Part shown: one piece after another, positions 51,599-59,139 of the stretch
Numbering within the stretch: the first letter of the stretch is position 1
Layout of the letters: each line of letters begins with the position of its first letter
DNA from: Paenibacillus xylanilyticus
Lineage (GTDB): Bacteria > Bacillota > Bacilli > Paenibacillales > Paenibacillaceae
Length of the DNA stretch: 64,000 nt
Assembly (NCBI RefSeq): GCF_013359935.1
Contig: NZ_JABMCB010000190.1
Coordinates: 310,001 to 374,000 of the forward strand
Direction of reading: 5' to 3'
Program-made: the position numbers and the translations under genes
The notes under the pieces: model-generated
The model's database searches: none
What the model was told of the DNA's origin: nothing
The model's input: only the letters and a program-made list of their open reading frames with translations

Positions 51599-52603
51599 TC
51601 AGACAGTCGGCACCATATACCTCGCCATATCAACAATGAAATCATGGCTTCCTCGTGACGTTTGATAATGCCTGCTGAACTGACGCACCCAATCCGGATG
51701 TTCCTGATACCATCGGTATGTTTTTTCCAAACCCTGCTCCAACGTAACCTGCGGTCTCCATCCCAATTCTTCTCTTAATTTGCCCGAATGAATCACTAAA
51801 CTGGAACCTCTGGATTGTGTCGGCTCCTGATGACGGATCTCTACAGCTCCCGTTGTCGAGCGCTGCAGGGATTGCAGCAGCTGGCCGATCTCCTGCATCG
51901 TTGTACCTTGACCTGTGGAGATGTTATAGGTATGTCGATCTTGTCCATGCAGCATGATCTGTTCGATGGCTTTTAGTGCATCATCAATATACAGAAAGTC
52001 ACGTACAGCCGATCCCTGGATATCCAGACGCAAGCCATCCATCATCCGTCCATAATTGCGTGGAATAATCCGGTCAGGCAGCTGCCATGGACCATAAAGG
52101 TTGGTCAGGCGAAAGATTTTAACAGGAAGGTTGTAACATTGGGCATAGGAATGAGCCAGCGTCTCACAGGCTACTTTGGATGCAGAATAGGGCGATACCG
52201 GGGCATACACATCTGATTCGGAGTAAACTCTGCCAAACTCCCCTCCGTATACCTCTACCGAGGAGGCCAGTACAACTGGAATACGATGATCGGCAGCATA
52301 TTGCAAAATGGCCTGCGTGCTCAGTGTGTTGTTACGAAACACTTCTCCTGGATGATGGTAGGAATAATCGACATGCGGCATGGCGGCCAGGTGGATAATA
52401 TAATCTGTTCCGTGCGGCAAGCTGAATTGATCTGACGCGAGGTTACAACAGGTGAAGGTCATCTCATGCAGTGGAGAGCTGTGAACAAGTCTTTGACAAT
52501 AGTCATCCCTGTCAATCAGGGTAATGCGATGTCCTTTTTGCGCCAAATAATGAGAAAGATTGAATCCCACAAATCCGGAAGCCCCTGTAATGACAATGTT
52601 CAC
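51599..52603 (-). CDS. NAD-dependent epimerase/dehydratase (extended SDR)
   Basis: 334 residues. The Rossmann motif GASGFVGFNLSHYLA starts the protein; the catalytic triad is Ser (SSVEVYGG region) and YSASK (Tyr/Lys), and LTNLYGPWQLPDRIIPR matches nucleotide-sugar epimerases and dehydratases. It probably acts on a UDP-, GDP- or dTDP-sugar for surface polysaccharide, but no other glycan gene is adjacent. The start is a GTG 9 bases after AAGGAGG. Confidence 0.88.
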   Translation of the reverse strand: MNIVITGASGFVGFNLSHYLAQKGHRITLIDRDDYCQRLVHSSPLHEMTFTCCNLASDQFSLPHGTDYIIHLAAMPHVDYSYHHPGEVFRNNTLSTQAILQYAADHRIPVVLASSVEVYGGEFGRVYSESDVYAPVSPYSASKVACETLAHSYAQCYNLPVKIFRLTNLYGPWQLPDRIIPRNYGRMMDGLRLDIQGSAVRDFLYIDDALKAIEQIMLHGQDRHTYNISTGQGTTMQEIGQLLQSLQRSTTGAVEIRHQEPTQSRGSSLVIHSGKLREELGWRPQVTLEQGLEKTYRWYQEHPDWVRQFSRHYQTSRGSHDFIVDMARYMVPTV

Positions 52604-52754
52604 TAAACCATTCCTCCTTGAATTTACTCAGGCGGGCTCATGAGTTGAGCGTATGTACAAAGTATACCCTTAATACGATACGTTTTGTATCATTTTCCAA
52701 TCATTTTTTTATTCTCTTTCTCCTGAACGGGTAATGTATAGAGAGGTGATTATA

Positions 52755-53270
52755 ATGAATGAACGAAAAGAGAACATAGAGACGTTATTTTTTAAGGATG
52801 ATGGTGTGATTCCCAATCACCCAAACCTGCCAGTTCTCCTGTATAAGGGGATATGGGCAAAAGACCCGTCCCGAGCAGAGTCACGGCTGAACCGAAATGG
52901 TTGGGGAAACAGCTGGCTTAATGGTGTGTTTGATTATCATCATTATCACAGTAATGCACATGAAGCACTTGCTGTGGTAAGCGGTTTCGTGCAGCTTGTT
53001 TTGGGTGGGGAGAAAGGACAGCGAGTCTATTTGCAAACGGGAGACGTTGTTGTGCTTCCTGCAGGAACCGGACATAAACGGCTGGAGGCCAGCCCTGATT
53101 TCCGAATTGCGGGCGCCTATCCTGGTGGCACGGACTACAATACACGTACAGGTGAACCTGGTGAACGGCCAGAGGTACTTCGGGAAATTCGGGATGTGCC
53201 GATTCCTGGTACCGATCCGGTCTATGGGAATGAGGGGCCTTTGTTGGAATTGTGGAACAAGAGAAAATAA
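52755..53270 (+). CDS. Cupin-domain protein (YjlB-like)
   Basis: 171 residues. The double-stranded beta-helix has metal-ligand motifs FDYHHYHSNAHEALAVVSGFVQLVLGG and LQTGDVVVLPAGTGHKRLE. The pattern matches B. subtilis YjlB, whose gene is next to yjlC-ndh there; here it lies only about 3 kb from the equivalent pair. Function is unknown. The ATG at 52755 follows AGAGGTGA. Confidence 0.85.
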   Translation: MNERKENIETLFFKDDGVIPNHPNLPVLLYKGIWAKDPSRAESRLNRNGWGNSWLNGVFDYHHYHSNAHEALAVVSGFVQLVLGGEKGQRVYLQTGDVVVLPAGTGHKRLEASPDFRIAGAYPGGTDYNTRTGEPGERPEVLREIRDVPIPGTDPVYGNEGPLLELWNKRK

Positions 53271-53304
53271 GAGGTAAAGTCGTATATGAGTCGTTCAAAA
53301 AGAA

Positions 53305-53343
53305 AAACAGACTGTTAACGAGACCCTCGATGACAGTCTGTTT
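53305..53343. terminator. Bidirectional terminator after the cupin gene
   Basis: AAACAGACTGT and ACAGTCTGTTT form an 11-bp perfect stem with a 17-base loop between the convergent cupin and VTT-protein genes. Confidence 0.75.
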
Positions 53344-53403
53344 AGATTATGCGCGTAACCGGATGCCGTAGAACCGCATCGTGTGTTTTGCTGCCCTTCA
53401 TTT

Positions 53404-54060
53404 TCAGGAAGAGATGGAGTTTCCCGAAGGCTGATTGGAATCGTTCAGTTCCTCCTGTGCCGATGAACGGGTAAAGTGTCTCTCCAGCTTCCGACTGGCC
53501 CACAGGGATACCGCGATAAACAGCAATACGCCTCCCCATCGTACCGGGTGCTCCAGGAATTGTGCCACATTGGAGCCAATATACGTTACACAGAAAATCA
53601 TGATGGCTTTGCCGAAACCTACTGCCACCAGGAAAGACATCAGTCTCATCCGGGCTATGCCTGCTGCCACATTAATAATGACGAACGGACCAACCGGAAA
53701 GATGCTCAGCAAAAATACATAACTGAAGGCATTCCGCCGAATCCATACCATGCTCCGCTGAACACGAGGTTTGCTCGCCCATCGCTCCACAAAGGCTGAT
53801 TTTCCAATCTCTCGCACCAGCAGGAATGTCAGGGTGCAGCCCAGCACCATTCCAATCCACGAGTATAAAAATCCTGCCCACAGTCCGTACACCGCACCGT
53901 TAACTCCCACGATCAGCAGGGTCGGCAGCGGAGGTATGAAGGACTTCATGAACGTAAGCAATATCCCCGGCAGCGGCCCCAGGGAACGAAACTGCTCCAG
54001 CCAATATCGAATATTCTCTTCCGTAATATAGGACATTATGTCCAGAGGTACCGGGGTCAT
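53404..54060 (-). CDS. TVP38/TMEM64 (VTT/DedA-like) membrane protein
   Basis: 218 residues, five or six hydrophobic segments. The VTT signature is seen in FIPPLPTLLIVGVNGAVYGLWAGFLYSWIGMVLGCTLTFLL and FVIINVAAGIARMRLMSFLVAVGFGK. Family members are implicated in lipid transbilayer movement and small-molecule transport. GGAGG lies 6 bases before the ATG at 54060. Confidence 0.88.
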   Translation of the reverse strand: MTPVPLDIMSYITEENIRYWLEQFRSLGPLPGILLTFMKSFIPPLPTLLIVGVNGAVYGLWAGFLYSWIGMVLGCTLTFLLVREIGKSAFVERWASKPRVQRSMVWIRRNAFSYVFLLSIFPVGPFVIINVAAGIARMRLMSFLVAVGFGKAIMIFCVTYIGSNVAQFLEHPVRWGGVLLFIAVSLWASRKLERHFTRSSAQEELNDSNQPSGNSISS

Positions 54061-54223
54061 GTGCATCCTCCAATCTTTTCAGTCTTAATCCGTATCTATC
54101 GTAAATCTATCAGCACTCAGACCATCCGAGTACGGTTCATCTTCTTCTCACAGTATAACGTACGAATCCCCTGCAGACCGTTGTTAATTTGAAGAAATAT
54201 TCACAGTTGAGATCAAAACACCA

Positions 54224-54260
54224 AGAGCACATCCTGACCTGTACAGTCGTGATGTGCTCT
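54224..54260 (-). terminator. Probable terminator after the HNH gene
   Basis: AGAGCACATC and GATGTGCTCT form a 10-bp perfect stem with a 17-base loop, 46 bases after the stop. T-richness afterwards is weak (GGTGTTTTG). Confidence 0.55.
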
Positions 54261-54305
54261 CTTTATTCAATATCCCCTTCGTTGGAGAAGAGAAATGATA
54301 TTAAC

Positions 54306-55793
54306 CTATTCCAGCTGAGCTTCCTGCATCTCCTGCTCGTTCAATTCCTCCTGATGAGCCGCATTCCATTCCGGTATGCCAGACCGCATGAACTCATCTG
54401 CATCCATTGCGGCTTTGGACTGGTTGCACAGATTGCAGGCACATACACAGTTCAGCGGGGTTGTATGTCCGCCTTTGGCCCGGGGCAGAAGATGATCAAT
54501 CGTATCCCCATACGATCCACAGAAGTAGCAGGTAAACCGATCCCGGGTCATAATATATCGTTTAAAATCCTTGTTGCTGAATAATCGGCGAATCGTGTAC
54601 CGATTGACGACAACCGCGGCTTTTTCCTTGACCAGCGTGACCGCAAGTTCCAGGTCAACCTCCTGATGCCAGCGGCGCCCCTTGTCCGTTTTGCCGCGCA
54701 TCCGTACCATCCCCTGTCTGTTAGTACGAAGTGATGACGGGTCTTCTGGATCAATGGGTACCGGCACTGCCGAAGTCTGGCGGCGCGGCCGGCCATCTGC
54801 ACCCGCGCTGCGGCTGCGGGCGTGGTGGGAGTTGGGCCGGTGCCCGGATGTCGTGGCCCGGGCAGTGTCTTCACCATCGGCTGAATGCACACGCTCCGTG
54901 CGCACAGGCCGCGTCTTGGCCCCCTGCGGACCTTGCGGCCGCTTGGGGGCAGAACCGGCTGTCCCGGCCACAGCATGTGCTGCTTGGCCGGGATCCAGCC
55001 CCGGGGCGGCAGGCTGTGCTGCTGCCGCCAAAGGCATGTCGACAGCAGCGGCAGCCCCACGGTCGCCCACCGCTGGCACATCGGACTTGACCGTGATGCG
55101 GTCCGGTCCAGTGCCAGCGGTGGGCGGCGCCGAGCGCTTGCGGCGCCGCTTGCGTTTGCGCCCGGCTGCGGTCTGCTGACCCGCATCCGCTGTTCCCGCT
55201 GCCGCGTCCTGCGGAGCTTCCGGCAGCAAATCCCCATTAACCGCCGCAGTCGCCTGTGCGTCGGTCTGGTTAGCACGCACACTTGGACTCGTGTGCACAG
55301 CCACATCCGGATCACGTCCCGCCTGACGTTCCATTCTTGCCTCCGTGATCTGCTCAGATTGCTCAAGGCCTGGCTGTGCCTCCTGCGGCTTGGCTTTTCG
55401 TCTCCTTCTTCTTTTCTTCCGACTCCCTGAAGAAGGTTCCGGGGTATCTGAAGATAACGATTTAGCCTTCATATCCTGTGTAACAACAGCCTCAGTAGTT
55501 ACCACTTTGCTTGCCGGGGTTACAACTGCTCCGCCCGGCTCTGTTTTCAGTCTCTGTGTCCGAATGGGCTGACTCTGATTCTGCTGCTCTGAGATGTCGT
55601 GGCCGTTAACCTGTCCACCTCGCTGACGGCAAAGGCGACAAGCCCCTCGTCTGGATCCGGGACCCGCCCTCTTTCCGGTTCTGCGCCGGAATTCGGACAA
55701 CGGACGCTTTTGCCCGCAATACATGCATGTCTTGGTCTGTTGCGCTTCATGTTCCGTCATTCCCTGCCGGAAAGGGGCCGAGCCCGTCTCCAT
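54306..55793 (-). CDS. HNH endonuclease-domain protein with a long low-complexity arm
   Basis: 495 residues in three parts. Residues about 20-60 hold a zinc-finger-like CMYCG ... CRLCR pair. Residues about 65-370 are low-complexity, rich in Ala, Pro, Arg, Lys, Gln and Thr, with basic patches such as RKKRRRRRKAK and RKRKRRRKRS. Residues about 380-480 hold an HNH nuclease domain with TCYFCG, DTIDHLLPRAKGG and NCVCACNLCNQSK. The compact HNH resembles that of other Firmicute HNH_5 proteins; the basic arm could bind nucleic acid. The middle region is GC-rich, unlike its neighbours. GAGGTG precedes the ATG. The biological role is unknown. Confidence 0.78.
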   Translation of the reverse strand: METGSAPFRQGMTEHEAQQTKTCMYCGQKRPLSEFRRRTGKRAGPGSRRGACRLCRQRGGQVNGHDISEQQNQSQPIRTQRLKTEPGGAVVTPASKVVTTEAVVTQDMKAKSLSSDTPEPSSGSRKKRRRRRKAKPQEAQPGLEQSEQITEARMERQAGRDPDVAVHTSPSVRANQTDAQATAAVNGDLLPEAPQDAAAGTADAGQQTAAGRKRKRRRKRSAPPTAGTGPDRITVKSDVPAVGDRGAAAAVDMPLAAAAQPAAPGLDPGQAAHAVAGTAGSAPKRPQGPQGAKTRPVRTERVHSADGEDTARATTSGHRPNSHHARSRSAGADGRPRRQTSAVPVPIDPEDPSSLRTNRQGMVRMRGKTDKGRRWHQEVDLELAVTLVKEKAAVVVNRYTIRRLFSNKDFKRYIMTRDRFTCYFCGSYGDTIDHLLPRAKGGHTTPLNCVCACNLCNQSKAAMDADEFMRSGIPEWNAAHQEELNEQEMQEAQLE

Positions 55794-55837
55794 GTTGTCA
55801 CCTCGGTTCCGTATGAATCCGGTTTCTTTCTATTGTA

Positions 55838-55993
55838 TCACATCTGCTCGCGGACGCACTCATACCCCTGTGTCTGCGCCTGATAGCCATCCGTATTGTA
55901 CTCGGGTGTCTGCCCGCTGCATTCGTGAAGGATGTGTTCCACATATTCCAATATATCTTGCATCGGTTTCCCGCATTGTTCACATGTTGTCAT
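55838..55993 (-). CDS. Small Cys-containing protein upstream of the HNH gene
   Basis: 51 residues starting MTTCEQCGKPMQDILEYVEH and ending YECVREQM. It carries a CxxC pair and two further Cys residues (HEC, YEC), suggesting a single zinc site. AAGGTGAG lies 5 bases before the ATG and the stop is 44 bases before the HNH gene start, so the two are probably co-transcribed. I recognise no family. Confidence 0.7.
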   Translation of the reverse strand: MTTCEQCGKPMQDILEYVEHILHECSGQTPEYNTDGYQAQTQGYECVREQM

Positions 55994-56038
55994 TCTTCTC
56001 ACCTTGATCCTGTTCTTAAAGTCTCTACCTGTTGAACA

Positions 56039-56200
56039 AATGAATTTTCACTATACACTACGCTGTCAGAATAACCTTCCGATCGCTGTTATCCCCTGAT
56101 TTCCTGATCCCCTTTTAAAGGGTGAAATCTGGTGATAAAGGCGAGCGCTTCGCTTCCCCAGGTTTCTTCTGCCCACTTCGTTAAAGTGAAATTTAGTATT
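56039..56200. repeat. Palindromic dispersed repeat, copy B
   Basis: The core 56065-56173 aligns with copy A (30213-30322) in the same orientation at about 80% identity, sharing CCTTCCGATCGCTGTTATCC and GGTGATAAA. Its arms TCAGAATAACC and GGTTTCTTCTG are inverted, as are the outer AATTTTCACT (56043-56052) and AGTGAAATTT (56185-56194). Stem-preserving changes between the copies (GATTTC/GAAATC here, GATTTT/AAAATC in A) suggest the fold is maintained. It lies between the small Cys protein and the acyltransferase gene. Confidence 0.75.
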
Positions 56201-56307
56201 CAAACTTATTTTGACTTATTCAATAATTGAATTGTGTTCCGCCTTCTCATTACCCCAGGCACATGATAAAGAAACACTCGTTCCCACCTGATGCTCATAA
56301 ATCATAT

Positions 56308-56357
56308 AAAAAAAACCGTTCCCCGCTCAACCCTAAGGGTCGACCAAGAAACGGTTT
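56308..56357 (-). terminator. Terminator after the acyltransferase gene
   Basis: On the minus strand AAACCGTT and AACGGTTT close a hairpin with an inner ACCCTTAGGGT, followed by TTTTTATATG. It is 30 bases after the stop. Confidence 0.75.
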
Positions 56358-56386
56358 ATTATTCCTATATGGTATGCAATTCCTCA

Positions 56387-57562
56387 TTAACGAACGTCGA
56401 GTTGGCCCGAATTCTGTTGCGGAACGATACGCGGTTTCGGTTTTGGAAGATTGCCGAAAATAACCCAGGCAAACGGAACGAACCTTGCGGTCAGCCCAAC
56501 CACGATCCATGAAGCGAACAGTGCTACGGCAAAGCCTCCGGCATACCACAGGTGAACCAGCCAGGACACCCCGGTTTGCGGCGGAAATTCCCGATACAAC
56601 AGCAAGAAAAATGGATGAATCAGATAAATGCCGAAGGACAGCGCCCCAAGCCGATTAAGCGGCTTTGCAATCAGCGCAGGCCCCTTGCGGTACAACAGAT
56701 ATGCGATCTGGATCAGTACGAGCGCACAAGCAAAAGTATGCAGATTCCAGAAAAATTCATACCATAGCGTGTTGTACGTGGCAATTTTCATACGAAGCAG
56801 ATAATAAATGTATACATGTCCCAGTCCTGCAGCAATCCAGACAGCCCATAACACAATCCAGGATGCTACGCGGCCTTTGGTCGCATTTTCACGACTGATG
56901 ACAAACCATTGCTTGATCTTCGGAAAATAGACTCCAATGAATGCTCCCAGCATGAAATAGGAGAAGTACGAGAAGGCCCAGCTTCCCTTGTTCGGTACCT
57001 GGAATCCATATTTGTTGCTTACGATAAATGCCCATTGAATGAGCAATCCGATCGGTACCGACCATTTGACCACCGAAGGATACTTCTTCAGCAGCCACAG
57101 CACCAGCGGGAATAACAGATAGAATTGCATGTTGATAAATACAAAGTACAGATGCGTATACGCCTTACCCGTGAACAGCTTGGTAATGAAGCTGACGGCA
57201 GATTCACCAAATGGACGGCCTTGATAATGTGTCACATGCAAAATGATAAAGTAGAACAGGGAAAACAGGAAATACGGCAGCAGAATATACACGAATCTCT
57301 TTTTGTAAAAATTGCTGACCAGTTTCTTGTCCAGAGGACGAGAATAATAGTTATAGAACAACACGAAGCTGCTCATGAAAATAAAAGTTGGCGTACCATA
57401 TTTCATAAAGATATTAATAAAATTGTACAGCCAGTAATATCCCGAACCTGTCATGTCCACCGTCGCGTAGGAAGTGGAATGCACACACAGCACGCCGATA
57501 ATCGCCATGGCACGCACCAGATTCAGCTCCGGTATTCGCTCTCTTTTGATTGTCTCACTCAT
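56387..57562 (-). CDS. Membrane acyltransferase (acyltransferase 3 / OafA-like)
   Basis: 391 residues, about ten membrane segments. The family opening LNLVRAMAIIGVLCVHSTSY contains the catalytic His; FMSSFVLFYNYYSR, HLYFVFINMQFYLLFPL and GIYLIHPFFLLL follow in the usual order. It should O-acetylate a cell-surface sugar polymer. AAGGAG precedes the ATG. No glycan synthesis genes adjoin it. Confidence 0.9.
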   Translation of the reverse strand: MSETIKRERIPELNLVRAMAIIGVLCVHSTSYATVDMTGSGYYWLYNFINIFMKYGTPTFIFMSSFVLFYNYYSRPLDKKLVSNFYKKRFVYILLPYFLFSLFYFIILHVTHYQGRPFGESAVSFITKLFTGKAYTHLYFVFINMQFYLLFPLVLWLLKKYPSVVKWSVPIGLLIQWAFIVSNKYGFQVPNKGSWAFSYFSYFMLGAFIGVYFPKIKQWFVISRENATKGRVASWIVLWAVWIAAGLGHVYIYYLLRMKIATYNTLWYEFFWNLHTFACALVLIQIAYLLYRKGPALIAKPLNRLGALSFGIYLIHPFFLLLYREFPPQTGVSWLVHLWYAGGFAVALFASWIVVGLTARFVPFAWVIFGNLPKPKPRIVPQQNSGQLDVR

Positions 57563-57725
57563 GTTTAGCGTTTCTCCTTAATGTGTTCGTCAATATGTCA
57601 GATATGACTTAGTACGATAAGCTCACTATCTATTAAAAGGCATAATGCTTAAGATGGGTAGTCCATTTTCTTAACAATTCCTAAATTTTCAGTAGATTTC
57701 ACACTATTTTCATGTCTATAAATGT

Positions 57726-57751
57726 AAAAAAGACCGCTGCAATGCGGTCTT
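57726..57751 (-). terminator. Terminator after the GyrI-like gene
   Basis: AAGACCGC-TGCAAT-GCGGTCTT; the minus strand continues TTTTACATT, 25 bases after the stop. Confidence 0.8.
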
Positions 57752-57775
57752 CCGGGGCTGCTGCCTCTACAGCAA

Positions 57776-58261
57776 TTATTTCTGGTTCACTGGGATTAAA
57801 ATGGTAAACTCAGGCTCCGGATCATATGGGTCCTGATCCATCGGATATACTTCATAGTGTGTAAGCGGACCGTCTGACACGGTATGGCCCTGATCCTTGA
57901 TCCAGGTATAGATGCGATTATAGGAAGCCTCCACACTCTGTCCTTTGGCATGACTGCACTTGGCATAATCATGTGCCGGGACATCAACCTTCACCATTCC
58001 AGATGGAACAGCTGATAATCCACCTTCGCCAACCTCGACTGCAACATAATGAACAAATCCTGTATCTGTCGTATGATATGACAATCCCAGAAGCTCCTGC
58101 GGGTAAAGTACATCGCTGATCTCATGCAGACGATGCTTGAACTCCGTTTGCACAACACGTATGCCCCCTGCCCCTGCTTCAGCGAAAGTCCCTTCCCATT
58201 TCAAACCGATAACGGTCGCTGCCTCCTTATGCACCAACATGGAAGTATTGACATGTTCCAT
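57776..58261 (-). CDS. GyrI-like / AraC effector-binding-domain protein
   Basis: 161 residues made of a single GyrI-like domain: EFKHRLHEISDVLYPQELLGLSYHTT, GFVHYVAVEVGEG, VPAHDYAKCSHAKG and the C-terminal HYEVYPMDQDPYDPEPEFTILIPV. Stand-alone copies bind small hydrophobic or cationic molecules and can hydrolyse or sequester them. It is transcribed away from a regulator that carries the same kind of domain, and the two share one promoter region. GGGTGAGAAGG precedes the ATG. Confidence 0.85.
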   Translation of the reverse strand: MEHVNTSMLVHKEAATVIGLKWEGTFAEAGAGGIRVVQTEFKHRLHEISDVLYPQELLGLSYHTTDTGFVHYVAVEVGEGGLSAVPSGMVKVDVPAHDYAKCSHAKGQSVEASYNRIYTWIKDQGHTVSDGPLTHYEVYPMDQDPYDPEPEFTILIPVNQK

Positions 58262-58331
58262 ACCTTCTCACCCTTTCAATCATTTTCTTCTCTTCTTCAA
58301 GCTGATCCTGTTGTCGTGATTCCTGACTCTA

Positions 58332-58370
58332 TTTTATACTAAAATAGTGACAAAATCTGTCAGTATAAAA
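58332..58370. promoter_or_regulatory. Nested palindromic operator in the divergent GyrI-like pair
   Basis: TGACA-AAATC-TGTCA (58348-58362) is a perfect 5-5-5 palindrome. It is flanked by inverted TTTTATACT (58332-58340) and AGTATAAAA (58362-58370). The TATACT/TATAAA arms look like -10 elements of the two divergent promoters. Confidence 0.6.
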
Positions 58371-58395
58371 CAACTTGTTCAGAGGTGGACTGCGT

Positions 58396-59139
58396 ATGAC
58401 CAAAACCCAGCGTTTGATTGAACTCATGATGCGAGTGTATGACAAACCAACGTTCACCGTGGATGAGATGGCTGCTGAATTCGGAGTTTCTTATCGCACC
58501 ATGCTCCGATATTTACATGAGCTTAGTGGAATGGGCGTGCCCTTATACGCAGAGCCCGGGCGACGAGGAGGATATTCCCTGCTGCAATCCGCCAACCGAA
58601 CAGCCGGCATAACAGGGCAACGAATCGTCAGCTCAGATCCATTCCAACGGATTATACGGCCGCAGACCTATGTAATTGGCCTTGAGTTCCAGGCTCCTTT
58701 TACAGCAGTATATATGGCAAAAGTAATGATTCCCAAGCTGTGGGTGGAATTGGGCCGCAGACAACACGAAATCCCCCGCCAAATCAGGACGGGGGTGAAG
58801 ACGGGCGTATCCCTGAGCCGTACACGCCTCTATCACTATATTGCCGGAGTGGAGGTCTCCCACTTCCACGACGTGCCGGAAGGCATGGTCGGTATTATCC
58901 TTCCAACCCGTGAATATGCCGTGTATACACATCAGGGGGATCCGGATCGGGCAGAGATCGATCAAACGCACCTCCTGCTCATGGATAAGCTGCGGCAGCG
59001 GGGCTTGGAACCCGACCTCTTGGCCTACGCCTTGGAGATCCGGGAATCCGGTGATTCCTCCAGCATGAACATGCACATTCCATTGTGTGATTCTAATCCT
59101 TCTGACGGCTCGCCAGAATTTGTTTATAGACCTCAATAG
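58396..59139 (+). CDS. HTH regulator (YafY/YobV-type) with GyrI-like effector domain
   Basis: 247 residues. An N-terminal winged helix (TKTQRLIELMMRVYDKPTFTVDEMAAEFGVSYRTMLRYLHEL) is followed by the GRRGGYSLL wing typical of HTH_11/DeoR-like regulators. Unlike YafY relatives it has no WYL domain; residues about 95-245 form a GyrI-like ligand domain (TYVIGLEFQAPF, GVEVSHFHDVPEGMVGIILPTREYAVYTHQGD, ALEIRE). It probably binds the palindrome at 58348-58362 and controls the divergent stand-alone GyrI-like gene. AGAGGTGG precedes the ATG at 58396. Its 3' end overlaps the photolyase gene by 47 bases. Confidence 0.85.
   Translation: MTKTQRLIELMMRVYDKPTFTVDEMAAEFGVSYRTMLRYLHELSGMGVPLYAEPGRRGGYSLLQSANRTAGITGQRIVSSDPFQRIIRPQTYVIGLEFQAPFTAVYMAKVMIPKLWVELGRRQHEIPRQIRTGVKTGVSLSRTRLYHYIAGVEVSHFHDVPEGMVGIILPTREYAVYTHQGDPDRAEIDQTHLLLMDKLRQRGLEPDLLAYALEIRESGDSSSMNMHIPLCDSNPSDGSPEFVYRPQ

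Noticed and set aside
54548..55366. Alternative minus-strand ORF (272 codons) inside the HNH gene
   Set aside because: It is a frame-shifted reading of the GC-rich low-complexity arm. The main frame has matched N- and C-terminal domains and a ribosome site.
55798..55983. 61-codon minus-strand ORF upstream of the HNH gene
   Set aside because: It overlaps the 51-codon ORF at 55838-55993 in another frame. That one has a ribosome site and a CxxC motif; this one has neither.
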